From the NCBI RefSeq assembly GCF_932526225.1, contig NC_064037.1, positions 12,570,203 through 12,634,202 on the forward strand: 64,000 bases of DNA, read 5' to 3'. The position numbers and the translations under genes are program-made. This document shows positions 50,551 to 63,949 of this stretch, in pieces. Every line of letters begins with the position of its first letter. Position 1 is the stretch's first letter. Source of the DNA: Nematostella vectensis (taxonomy: Eukaryota > Cnidaria > Anthozoa > Actiniaria > Edwardsiidae). The notes under the pieces are model-generated. The model was given only the letters and a program-made list of their open reading frames with translations, searched no databases and was not told the DNA's origin.

Positions 50551-50674
50551 GCGCTAACCGATTGCGCCAGAGAAACTTGGATTGACATTCAATTAAATTC
50601 GTGGTATTACATGGTTTCTATCATTACTTTTAAAGCAGTTTTTTATCATGCCAAAAAAACATACTTTCGTCCCT

Positions 50675-50727
<53 letters not shown>

Positions 50728-50840
50728 CGCCCCACAGAGACTTGGATGTACACTAAATTAAATTCGTGGCATTACATGGTTTCTGTCATTACTTTTTAAG
50801 CAGTTTTTTATCATTCCAAAAAAAACATCCTTTCGTCCCT

Positions 50841-50898
<58 letters not shown>

Positions 50899-51030
50899 GA
50901 CAGAAACTTGGATTTACACTAAATTAAATTCGTGGTATTACATGGTTTCTATCATTACATTTGAAGCATTTTATATCATGCCAAAAAAATATCCTTTCGT
51001 CCCTGGGTGGGCTTGAACCACCGACCTTTT

Positions 51031-51065
<35 letters not shown>

Positions 51066-51195
51066 AGAGACTTGGATGTGCACTAAATTACATTCGTGGC
51101 ATTACATGGTTTCTGTCATTAGTTTTGAAGCAGTTTTTTATCATGCCAAACAAATACCCTTTCGTCCCTGGGTGGGCTTGAACCACCAACCTTTT

Positions 51196-51230
<35 letters not shown>

Positions 51231-51328
51231 AGAGACTTGGATGTGCACTAAATTACATTCGTGGCATTACATGGTTTCTGTTATTAGTTTTGAAGCAGTT
51301 TTTTTATCATGCCAAACAAATACCCTTT

Positions 51329-51335
51329 CGTCCCT

Positions 51336-51396
<61 letters not shown>

Positions 51397-51402
51397 AGAG
51401 AC
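51329..51402 (-). tRNA. tRNA-Asn(GTT), intact body, interrupted terminator
   Basis: The T-run is split (TTTGTTT), so Pol III may read on into the next T-run (TTTTTT in the adjacent spacer). Confidence 0.85.
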
Positions 51403-51500
51403 TTGGATGTACACTAAATTAAATTCGTGGCATTACATGGTTTCTGTCATTACTTTTTAAGCAGTTTTTTATCATGCCAAAAAAATACCCTTTCGTCCCT

Positions 51501-51541
<41 letters not shown>

Positions 51542-51998
51542 ACGCTAACCGATTGCGACAGAGAAACTTGGATTGACATTCAATTAAATTCGTGGTATTA
51601 CATGGTTTCTATCATTATTTTTGAAGGAGTTTTTTATCATGCCAAAAAAATATCCGGCCTTTCGTCCCTTCGTGGGTTTGAACCACCAACCTTTCGGTTA
51701 AGAGCCGAACGCGATAACCGATTGCGCCACAGAAACTTGGATTTACACTAAATTAAATTCGTGGTATTTCATGGTTTCTATCATTACATTTGAAGCATTT
51801 TATATCATGCCAAAAAAATATCCTTTCGTCCCTGGGTGGGCTTGAACCACCGACCTTTTGGTTAACAGCCGAACGCGCTAACCGATTGCAACACAGAGAC
51901 TTGGATGTAGACTAAATTACATTCGTGGCATTAAATGGTTTCTGTCATTACTTTTTAAGCAGTTTTTTATCATGCCAAAAAAATACCCTTTCGTCCCT

Positions 51999-52058
<60 letters not shown>

Positions 52059-52166
52059 GAGAAACTTGGATTTACACTAAATTAAATTCGTGGTATTTCA
52101 TGGTTTCTATCATTACATTTGAAGCATTTTTTTATCATGCCAAAAAATATACCTTTTCGTCCCTTC

Positions 52167-52201
<35 letters not shown>

Positions 52202-52329
52202 AAACGCGATAACCGATTGCGCCACAGAAACTTGGATTTACACTAAATTAAATTCGTGGTATTACATGGTTTCTATCATTACTTTTGAAGCAGTTTTTTA
52301 TCATGCCAAAAAAACATACTTTCGTCCCT

Positions 52330-52390
<61 letters not shown>

Positions 52391-52496
52391 AGAAACTTGG
52401 ATTGACACTAAATTAAATTCGTGGTATTACATGGTTTCTATCATTACTATTGAAGGAGTTTTTTTATCATGCCAAAAAAAATATCCTTTCGTCCCT

Positions 52497-52540
<44 letters not shown>

Positions 52541-52685
52541 ATAACCGATTGCGCCACAGACACTTTGATAGACACTAAATTAAATTAGTGGTATTACATG
52601 GTTTCTGTTATTACATTTGAAGCAGTTTTATCATGCCAAAAAAATATCCTGTCGTCCCTGGGTGGGCTTGAACCACCAACCTTTT

Positions 52686-52720
<35 letters not shown>

Positions 52721-52827
52721 AGAGACTTGGATGTGCACTAAATTAAATTCGTGGCATTACATGGTTTCTGTCATTAGTTTTGAAGCAGTTTTTTATCATG
52801 CCAAAAAAAATACCTTTTCGTCCCTTC

Positions 52828-52858
<31 letters not shown>

Positions 52859-52982
52859 GCGCTAACCGATTGCGCCAGAGAAACTTGGATTGACATTCAA
52901 TTAAATTCGTGGTATTACATGGTTTCTATCATTACTTTTGAAGTAGTTTTTTATCATGCCAAAAAAACATACTTTCGTCCCT

Positions 52983-53035
<53 letters not shown>

Positions 53036-53335
53036 CGCCCCACAGAGACTTGGATGTACACTAAATTAAATTCGTGGCATTACATGGTTTCTTTCATTAC
53101 TTTTTAAGCAGTTTTTTATCATTCCAAAAAAAACATCCTTTCGTCCCTGGGTGGGCTTGAACCACCCACCTTTTGGTTAACAGCCGAACGCGCTAACCGA
53201 TTGCAACACAGAGACTTGGATGTACACTAAATTAAATTCGTGGCATTAAATGGTTTCTGTCATTACTTTTGAAGCAGTTTTTTATCATGCCAAAAAAATA
53301 CCCTTTTGTCCCTGGGTGGGCTTGAACCACCAACG

Positions 53336-53374
<39 letters not shown>

Positions 53375-53479
53375 AGAAACCTGGATTGACACTAAATTAA
53401 ATTCGTGGTATTACATGGTTTCTATCATTACTATTGCAGGAGATTTTTTATCATGCCAAAAAAATATCCTTTCGTCCCT

Positions 53480-53540
<61 letters not shown>

Positions 53541-53647
53541 AGATACTTGGATGTGCACTAAATTAAATTCGTGGCATTACATGGTTTCTGTCATTAGTTT
53601 TGAAGCAGTTTTTTATCATGCCAAAAAATATACCTTTTCGTCCCTTC

Positions 53648-53689
<42 letters not shown>

Positions 53690-53810
53690 ATAACCGATTG
53701 CGCCACAGAAACTTGGATTTACACTAAATTAAATTCGTGGTATTACATGGTTTCTATCATTACTTTTGAAGCAGTTTTTTATCATGCCAAAAAAACATAC
53801 TTTCGTCCCT

Positions 53811-53851
<41 letters not shown>

Positions 53852-54336
53852 ACGCTAACCGATTGCGCCAGAGAAACTTGGATTGACATTCAATTAAATT
53901 CGTGGTATTACATGGTTTCTATCATTACTTTCGAAGGAGTTTTTTATCATGCCAAAAAAATATCCGGCCTTTCGTCCCTTCGTGGGCTTGAACCACCAGT
54001 CTTTCGGTTAACAGCCGAACGCGAAAACCGATTGCGCCACAGAGACTTGGATGTGCACTAATTTAAATTCGTGGCATAACATGGTTTCTGTCATTAGTTT
54101 TGAAGCAGTTTTTTATCATGCCAAAAAAATTCCCCTTTCGTTCCTTCGAAGGATTGAACCACCAACCTTTCGGTTAACGGCCGAACGCGCTAACCGATTG
54201 CGCAACAGAAACTTGGATTTACACTAAATGAAATTCGTGGTATTACATGGTTTCTATTATTAAATTTAAAACATATTTCTATCATGCCAAAAAAACATCC
54301 TTTTGTCCCTGGGTGGGCTTGAACCACCGACCTTTT

Positions 54337-54371
<35 letters not shown>

Positions 54372-54475
54372 AGAGACTTTTATGTACACTAAATTAAATT
54401 CATGGCATTACATGGTTTCTGTCATTACTTTTTAAGCAGTTTTTTATCATGCCAAAAAAATACCCTTTCGTCCCT

Positions 54476-54516
<41 letters not shown>

Positions 54517-54973
54517 ACGCTAACCGATTGCGACAGAGAAACTTGGATTGACATTCAATTAAATTCGTGGTATTACATGGTTTCTATCATTATTTTTGAA
54601 GGAGTTTTTTATCATGCCAAAAAAATATCCGGCCTTTCGTCCCTTCGTGGGTTTGAACCACCAACCTTTCGGTTAAGAGCCGAACGCGATAACCGATTGC
54701 GCCACAGAAACTTGGATTTACACTAAATTAAATTCGTGGTATTTCATGGTTTCTATCATTACATTTGAAGCATTTTATATCATGCCAAAAAAATATCCTT
54801 TCGTCCCTGGGTGGGCTTGAACCAACCACCTTTTGGTTAACAGCCGAACGCGCTAACCGATTGCAACACAGAGACTTGGATGTAGACTAAATTACATTCG
54901 TGGCATTAAATGGTTTCTGTCATTACTTTTTAAGCAGTTTTTTATCATGCCAAAAAAATACCCTTTCGTCCCT

Positions 54974-55033
<60 letters not shown>

Positions 55034-55305
55034 GAGAAACTTGGATTTACACTAAATTAAATTCGTGGTATTTCATGGTTTCTATCATTACATTTGAAGC
55101 ATTTTATATCATGCCAAAAAAATATCCTTTCGTCCCTGGGTGGGCTTGAACCACCAACCTTTTGGTTAACAGCCGAACGCGCTAACCGATTGCAACACAG
55201 AGACTTGGATGTAGACTAAATTACATTCGTGGCATTAAATGGTTTCTGTCATTAGTTTTGAAGCAGTTTTTTATCATGCCAAAAAATATACCTTTTCGTC
55301 CCTTC

Positions 55306-55347
<42 letters not shown>

Positions 55348-55468
55348 ATAACCGATTGCGCCACAGAAACTTGGATTTACACTAAATTAAATTCGTGGTA
55401 TTACATGGTTTCTATCATTACTTTTGAAGCAGTTTTTTATCATGCCAAAAAAACATACTTTCGTCCCT

Positions 55469-55529
<61 letters not shown>

Positions 55530-55635
55530 AGAAACTTGGATTGACACTAAATTAAATTCGTGGTATTACATGGTTTCTATCATTACTATTGAAGGAGTTT
55601 TTTTATCATGCCAAAAAAAATATCCTTTCGTCCCT

Positions 55636-55679
<44 letters not shown>

Positions 55680-55824
55680 ATAACCGATTGCGCCACAGAC
55701 ACTTTGATAGACACTAAATTAAATTAGTGGTATTACATGGTTTCTGTTATTACATTTGAAGCAGTTTTATCATGCCAAAAAAATATCCTGTCGTCCCTGG
55801 GTGGGCTTGAACCACCAACCTTTT

Positions 55825-55859
<35 letters not shown>

Positions 55860-55967
55860 AGAGACTTGGATGTGCACTAAATTAAATTCGTGGCATTACA
55901 TGGTTTCTGTCATTAGTTTTGAAGCAGTTTTTTTATCATGCCAAAAAAAATACCTTTTCGTCCCTTC

Positions 55968-55998
<31 letters not shown>

Positions 55999-56122
55999 GC
56001 GCTAACCGATTGCGCCAGAGAAACTTGGATTGACATTCAATTAAATTCGTGGTATTACATGGTTTCTATCATTACTTTTGAAGTAGTTTTTTATCATGCC
56101 AAAAAAACATACTTTCGTCCCT

Positions 56123-56175
<53 letters not shown>

Positions 56176-56314
56176 CGCCCCACAGAGACTTGGATGTACA
56201 CTAAATTAAATTCGTGGCATTACATGGTTTCTGTCATTACTTTTGAAGCAGTTTTTTATCATGCCAAAAAAATATCCTTTCGTCCCTGGGTGGGCTTGAA
56301 CCACCAACCTTTCA

Positions 56315-56348
<34 letters not shown>

Positions 56349-56641
56349 AGAGACTTGGAAGTACACTAAATTAAATTCGTGGAATTACATGGTTTCTGTC
56401 ATTACTTTTTAAGCAGTTTTTTATCATTCCAAAAAAAAACATCCTTTCGTCCCTGGGTGGGCTTGAACAACCCACCTTTTGGTTAACAGCCGAACGAGCT
56501 AACCGATTGCAACACAGAGACTTGGATGTACACTAAATTAAATTCGTGGCATTAAATGGTTTCTGTCATTACTTTTGAAGCAGTTTTTTATCATGCCAAA
56601 AAAATACCCTTTTGTCCCTGGGTGGGCTTGAACCACCAACG

Positions 56642-56680
<39 letters not shown>

Positions 56681-56778
56681 AGAAACCTGGATTGACACTA
56701 AATTAAATTCGTGGTATTACATGGTTTCTATCATTACTATTGCAGGAGATTTTTTATCATGCCAAAAAAATATCCTTT

Positions 56779-56785
56779 CGTCCCT

Positions 56786-56846
<61 letters not shown>

Positions 56847-56852
56847 AGAGAC
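56779..56852 (-). tRNA. tRNA-Asn(GTT), intact
   Basis: Consensus body, T7, GTGCAC spacer. Confidence 0.88.
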
Positions 56853-56953
56853 TTGGATGTGCACTAAATTAAATTCGTGGCATTACATGGTTTCTGTCAT
56901 TAGTTTTGAAGCAGTTTTTTATCATGCCAAAAAATATACCTTTTCGTCCCTTC

Positions 56954-56984
<31 letters not shown>

Positions 56985-57109
56985 GCGCTAACCGATTGCG
57001 CCAGAGAAACTTGGATTGACATTCAATTAAATTCGTGGTATTACATGGGTTCTATCATTACTTTTGAAGCAGTTTTTTTATCATGCCAAAAAAACATACT
57101 TTCGTCCCT

Positions 57110-57165
<56 letters not shown>

Positions 57166-57268
57166 CCCACAGAGACTTGGATGTACACTAAATTAAATTC
57201 GTGGCATTACATGGTTTCTGTCATTACTTTTTAAGCAGTTTTTTATCATTCCAAAAAAAACATCCTTT

Positions 57269-57275
57269 CGTCCCT

Positions 57276-57307
<32 letters not shown>

Positions 57308-57342
57308 AAGCCGAACGCGCTAACCGATTGCGCCACAGAGAC
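57269..57342 (-). tRNA. Asn-type tRNA with Lys anticodon (TTT), otherwise perfect
   Basis: A single change makes the loop CTTTTAA; all stems pair as in consensus and a T8 terminator follows. This is the best candidate for an expressed anticodon-switched copy. Confidence 0.82.
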
Positions 57343-57442
57343 TTGGATGTACACTAAATTAAATTCGTGGCATTACATGGTTTCTGTCATTACTTTTTAA
57401 GCATTTTTTTATCATGCCAAAAAAATACCCTTTCGTCCTTTC

Positions 57443-57500
<58 letters not shown>

Positions 57501-57611
57501 GAGAAACTTGGATTGACATTAAATTAAATTCGTTGTATTACATGGTTTCTATCATTACCTTTGAAGGAGTTTTTTATCATGCCAAAAAAATATCCGGCCT
57601 TTCGTCCCTTC

Positions 57612-57665
<54 letters not shown>

Positions 57666-57962
57666 ACAACAGAGACTTGGATGTACACTAAATTAAATCC
57701 GTGGCATTACATGGTTTCTGTCATTACTTTTTAAGCAGTTTTTTATCATGCCAAAAAATGCCCTTTCGTCCCTGGATGGGCTTGAACCACCCACCTTTCG
57801 GTTAACAGCCGAACACGCTAACCGATTGCGCCAGAGAAACTTGGATTGACATTCAATTAAATTCGAGGTATTACATGGTTTCTATCATTACTTTCGAAGG
57901 AGTTTTTTATCATGCCAAAAAAATATCCGGCCTTTCGTCCCTTCGTGGGCTTGAACCACCAG

Positions 57963-58002
<40 letters not shown>

Positions 58003-58107
58003 GAGAAACTTGGATTGACATTCAATTAAATTCGTGGTATTACATGGGTTCTATCATTACTTTTGAAGCAGTTTTTTATCATGCCAAAAAAACATACTTT
58101 CGTCCCT

Positions 58108-58163
<56 letters not shown>

Positions 58164-58299
58164 CCCACAGAGACTTGGATGTACACTAAATTAAATTCGT
58201 GGCATTACATGGTTTCTGTCATTACTTTTTAAGCAGTTTTTTATCATGCCAAAAAAATATCCTTTCGTCCCTGGGTGGGCTTGAACCACCAACCTTTCA

Positions 58300-58333
<34 letters not shown>

Positions 58334-58412
58334 AGAGACTTGGAAGTACACTAAATTAAATTCGTGGAATTACATGGTTTCTGTCATGCCAAAAAAACAT
58401 ACTTTCGTCCCT

Positions 58413-58468
<56 letters not shown>

Positions 58469-58571
58469 CCCACAGAGACTTGGATGTACACTAAATTAAA
58501 TTCGTGGCATTACATGGTTTCTGTCATTACTTTTTAAGCAGTTTTTTATCATTCCAAAAAAAACATCCTTT

Positions 58572-58578
58572 CGTCCCT

Positions 58579-58610
<32 letters not shown>

Positions 58611-58645
58611 AAGCCGAACGCGCTAACCGATTGCGCCACAGAGAC
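58572..58645 (-). tRNA. Asn-type tRNA with Lys anticodon (TTT), otherwise perfect
   Basis: Block duplicate of 57269-57342 (1303 bp on, reduced by a spacer deletion near 58386). T8 terminator. Confidence 0.82.
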
Positions 58646-58745
58646 TTGGATGTACACTAAATTAAATTCGTGGCATTACATGGTTTCTGTCATTACTTTT
58701 TAAGCATTTTTTTATCATGCCAAAAAAATACCCTTTCGTCCTTTC

Positions 58746-58776
<31 letters not shown>

Positions 58777-58914
58777 TGCCGAACGCGCTAACCGATTGCG
58801 CCAGAGAAACTTGGATTGACATTAAATTAAATTCGTGGTATTACATGGTTTCTATCATTACCTTTGAAGGAGTTTTTTATCATGCCAAAAAAATATCCGG
58901 CCTTTCGTCCCTTC

Positions 58915-58970
<56 letters not shown>

Positions 58971-59080
58971 AACAGAGACTTGGATGTACACTAAATTAAA
59001 TCCGTGGCATTACATGGTTTCTGTCATTACTTTTTAAGCAGTTTTTTATCATGCCAAAAAAATGCCCTTTCGTCCCTGGA

Positions 59081-59118
<38 letters not shown>

Positions 59119-59577
59119 ACGCTAACCGATTGCGCCAGAGAAACTTGGATTGACATTCAATTAAATTCGTGGTATTACATGGTTTCTATCATTACTTTCG
59201 AAGGAGTTTTTTATCATGCCAAAAAAATATCCGGCCTTTCGTCCCTTCGTGGGCTTGAACCACCAGCCTTTCGGTTAACAGCCGAACGCGAAAACCGATT
59301 GCGCCACAGAGACTTGGATGTGCACTAAATTAAATTCGTGGCATTACATGGTTTCTGTCATTAGTTTTGAAGCAGTTTTTTATCATGCCAAAAAAATTCC
59401 CCTTTCGTTCCTTCGAAGGATTGAACCACCAACCTTTCGGTTAACGGCCGAACGCGCTAACCGATTGCGCAACAGAAACTTGGATTTACACTAAATGAAA
59501 TTCGTGGTATTACATGGTTTCTATTATTAAATTTAAAACATATTTCTATCATGCCAAAAAAACATCCTTTCGTACCT

Positions 59578-59611
<34 letters not shown>

Positions 59612-59920
59612 ACCGAACGCGCTAACCGATTGCGCCACAGAGACTTTTATGTAAACTAAATTAAATTCATGGCATTACATGGTTTCTGTCATTACTTTTT
59701 AAGCAGTTTTTTATCATGCCAAAAAAATACCCTTTCGTCCCTGTGTGGGCTTGAACCACCAACCTTTCGGTTAAGAGCCGAACGCGCTAACCGATTGCGA
59801 CAGAGAAACTTGGATTGACATTCAATTAAATTCGTGGTATTACATGGTTTCTATCATTATTTTTGAAGGAGTTTTTTTATCATGCCAAAATAATATCCGG
59901 CCTTTCGTCCCTTCGTGGGT

Positions 59921-59973
<53 letters not shown>

Positions 59974-60078
59974 AAAGACTTGGAAGTACACTAAATTAAA
60001 TTCGTGGCATTACATGGTTTCTGTCATTACTTTTGAAGCAGTTTTTTATCATGCCAAAAAAATACCCTTTCGTCCCTT

Positions 60079-60137
<59 letters not shown>

Positions 60138-60248
60138 GAGAAACTTGGATTGACATTCAATTAAATTCGTGGTATTACATGGTTTCTATCATTACTTTCG
60201 AAGGAGTTTTTTATCATGCCAAAAAAATATCCGGCCTTTCGTCCCTTC

Positions 60249-60290
<42 letters not shown>

Positions 60291-60436
60291 ATAACCGATT
60301 GCGCCACAGAAACTTGGATTTACACTAAATTAAATTCGTGGCATTACATGGTTTCTATCATTACATTTGAAGCATTTTATATCATGCCAAAAAATTATCC
60401 TTTCGTCCCTGGGTGGGCTTGAACCACCGAACTTTT

Positions 60437-60471
<35 letters not shown>

Positions 60472-60568
60472 AGAGACTTGGATGTGCACTAAATTACATT
60501 CGTGGCATTACATGGTTTCTGTCATTAGTTTTGAAGCAGTTTTTTATCATGCCAAACAAATACCCTTT

Positions 60569-60575
60569 CGTCCCT

Positions 60576-60636
<61 letters not shown>

Positions 60637-60642
60637 AGAGAC
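60569..60642 (-). tRNA. tRNA-Asn(GTT), intact body, interrupted terminator
   Basis: Same TTTGTTT terminator defect as 51329-51402. Confidence 0.85.
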
Positions 60643-60740
60643 TTGGATGTACACTAAATTAAATTCGTGGCATTACATGGTTTCTGTCATTACTTTTTAA
60701 GCAATTTTTTATCATGCCAAAAAAATACCCTTTCGTCCCT

Positions 60741-60781
<41 letters not shown>

Positions 60782-61065
60782 ACGCTAACCGATTGCGACA
60801 GAGAAACTTGGATTGACATTCAATTAAATTCGTGGTATTACATGGTTTCTATCATTATTTTTGAAGGAGTTTTTTATCATGCCAAAAAAATATCCTTTCG
60901 TCCCTGGGTGGGCTTGAACCACCATCCTTTAGGTTAACAGCGGAACGCGCTAACCGATTGCGCCACAGAAACTTGGATTGACACTAAATTAAATTCGTGG
61001 TATTACATAGGTTCTATCATTACTATTGAAGGAGATTTTTTGTCATGCCAAAAAAAATATCCTTT

Positions 61066-61072
61066 CGTCCCT

Positions 61073-61133
<61 letters not shown>

Positions 61134-61139
61134 AGAGAC
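61066..61139 (-). tRNA. tRNA-Asn(GTT), intact
   Basis: Consensus body, T8, TTTGATAGACAC spacer type. Confidence 0.88.
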
Positions 61140-61565
61140 TTTGATAGACACTAAATTAAATTAGTGGTATTACATGGTTTCTGTTATTACATTTGAAGCA
61201 GTTTTATCATGCCAAAAAAATATCCTTTCGTCCCTGGATGGGCTTGAACCACCGACCTTTTGGTTAACAGCCGAACGCGCTAACCGATTGCAACACAGAG
61301 ACTTGGATGTACACTAAATTAAATTCGTGGCATTAAATGGTTTCTGTCATTACTTTTGAAGCAGTTTTTTATCATGCCAAAAAAATATCCTTTCGTCCCT
61401 GGGTGGGCTTGAGCCACCAACCTTTCAGTTAACAGCCGAACGCGCTATACGATTGCGCCACAGAAACTTGGATTGACACTAAATTAAATTCGTGGTATTA
61501 CATGGTTTCTATCATTACTTTTGAAGCAGTTTTTTATCATGCCAAAAAAACATCCTTTCGTCCCT

Positions 61566-61607
<42 letters not shown>

Positions 61608-61744
61608 GGCTAACCGATTGCGCCACAGAGACTTGGATGTACACTAAATTAAATTCGTGGCATTACATGGTTTCTGTCATTACTTTTTAAGCAGATTTTT
61701 ATCATGCCAAAAAAATACCCTTTCGTCCCTTCGTGGGCTTGAAT

Positions 61745-61790
<46 letters not shown>

Positions 61791-61925
61791 GAGAAACTTG
61801 GATTGACATTAAATTAAATTCGTTGTATTACAAGGTTTCTATCATTACCTTTGAAGGAGTTTTTTATCATGCCAAAAAAATATCCGGCCTTTCGTTCCTT
61901 CGTGGGCTTGAACCACCAACCTTTA

Positions 61926-61958
<33 letters not shown>

Positions 61959-62067
61959 TCAGAAACTTGGATTGACACTAAATTAAATTCGTGGTATTAC
62001 ATGGGTTCTATCATTACTATTGAAGGAGATTTTTTGTCATGCCAAAAAAAAATATCCTTTCGTCCCT

Positions 62068-62123
<56 letters not shown>

Positions 62124-62387
62124 TCCACAGTGACTTTGATAGACACTAAATTAAATTAGTGGTATTACATGGTTTCTGTTATTACATTTGAAGCAGTTTT
62201 ATCATGCCAAAAAAATATCCTTTCGTCCCTGGATGGGCTTAACATCAGACCTTTTGGTTAACAGCCGAACGCGCTAACCGATTGCAACACAGAGACTTGG
62301 ATGTACACTAAATTAAATTCGTGGCATTAAATGGTTTCTGTCATTACTTTTGAAGCAGTTTTTTATCATGCTGAAAAAATACCCTTT

Positions 62388-62461
62388 CGCCCCTGGGTGG
62401 GCTTGAACCACCAACGTTTCTGTTAGCAGCAGAATGCGCTAACCGATTGCGCCGCAGAAAC
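62388..62461 (-). tRNA. Asn-derived tRNA with Ser anticodon (GCT) and compensated stem
   Basis: Anticodon arm TTCTG CTGCTAA CAGAA: the anticodon is GCT, and the changed stem bases (G to T, C to A) still pair. Acceptor GTTTCTG/CAGGGGC pairs with three T-G pairs. D-arm intact. Variable region ACGTT. T6 terminator. Confidence 0.75.
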
Positions 62462-62889
62462 TTGCATTGACACTAAATTAAATTCGTGGTATTACATGGT
62501 TTCTATCATTACATTTGAAGCATTTTATATCACGCCAAAAAAATATCCTTTCGTCCCTGGGTGGGCTTGAACCACCGACCTTTTGGTTAACAGCCGAACG
62601 CGCTAACCGATTGCAACACAGAGACTTGGATGTACACTAAATTACATTCGTGGCATTAAATGGTTTCTGTCATTACTTTTGAAGCAGTTTTTTATCATGC
62701 CAAAAAAAATATCCTTTCGTCCCTGGGTGGGCTTGAGCCACCAACCTTTCAGTTAACAGCCGAACGCGCTATACGATTGCGCCACAGAAACTTGGATTGA
62801 CACTAAATTAAATTCGTGGTATTACATGGTTTCTATCATTACTTTTGAAGCAGTTTTTTATCATGCCAAAAAAACATCCTTTCGTCCCT

Positions 62890-62931
<42 letters not shown>

Positions 62932-63068
62932 GGCTAACCGATTGCGCCACAGAGACTTGGATGTACACTAAATTAAATTCGTGGCATTACATGGTTTCTG
63001 TCATTACTTTTTAAGCAGATTTTTATCATGCCAAAAAAATACCCTTTCGTCCCTTCGTGGGCTTGAAT

Positions 63069-63114
<46 letters not shown>

Positions 63115-63249
63115 GAGAAACTTGGATTGACATTAAATTAAATTCGTTGTATTACATGGTTTCTATCATTACCTTTGAAGGAGTTTTTTATCATGCCAAA
63201 AAAATATCCGGCCTTTCGTTCCTTCGTGGGCTTGAACCACCAACCTTTA

Positions 63250-63282
<33 letters not shown>

Positions 63283-63391
63283 TCAGAAACTTGGATTGAC
63301 ACTAAATTAAATTCGTGGTATTACATGGGTTCTATCATTACTATTGAAGGAGATTTTTTGTCATGCCAAAAAAAAATATCCTTTCGTCCCT

Positions 63392-63447
<56 letters not shown>

Positions 63448-63711
63448 TCCACAGTGACTTTGATAGACACTAAATTAAATTAGTGGTATTACATGGTTTC
63501 TGTTATTACATTTGAAGCAGTTTTATCATGCCAAAAAAATATCCTTTCGTCCCTGGATGGGCTTAACATCAGACCTTTTGGTTAACAGCCGAACGCGCTA
63601 ACCGATTGCAACACAGAGACTTGGATGTACACTAAATTAAATTCGTGGCATTAAATGGTTTCTGTCATTACTTTTGAAGCAGTTTTTTATCATGCTAAAA
63701 AAATACCCTTT

Positions 63712-63785
63712 CGCCCCTGGGTGGGCTTGAACCACCAACGTTTCTGTTAGCAGCAGAATGCGCTAACCGATTGCGCCGCAGAAAC
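63712..63785 (-). tRNA. Asn-derived tRNA with Ser anticodon (GCT), second copy
   Basis: Same body as 62388-62461, 1324 bp (8 units) later, part of the last visible block duplication. The terminator is T7 here. Confidence 0.75.
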
Positions 63786-63875
63786 TTGGATTGACACTAA
63801 ATTAAATTCGTGGTATTACATGGTTTCTATCATTACATTTGAAGCATTTTATATCACGCCAAAAAAATATCCTTT

Positions 63876-63949
63876 CGTCCCTGGGTGGGCTTGAACCACC
63901 GACCTTTTGGTTAACAGCCGAACGCGCTAACCGATTGCAACACAGAGAC
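63876..63949 (-). tRNA. tRNA-Asn(GTT)-like, last complete copy in the window
   Basis: GTGTTGCAATCGG replaces GTGGCGCAATCGG (D-stem broken) and the anticodon stem is TTCGG/CCAAA; probably a pseudogene. The array continues past 64000. Confidence 0.6.
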
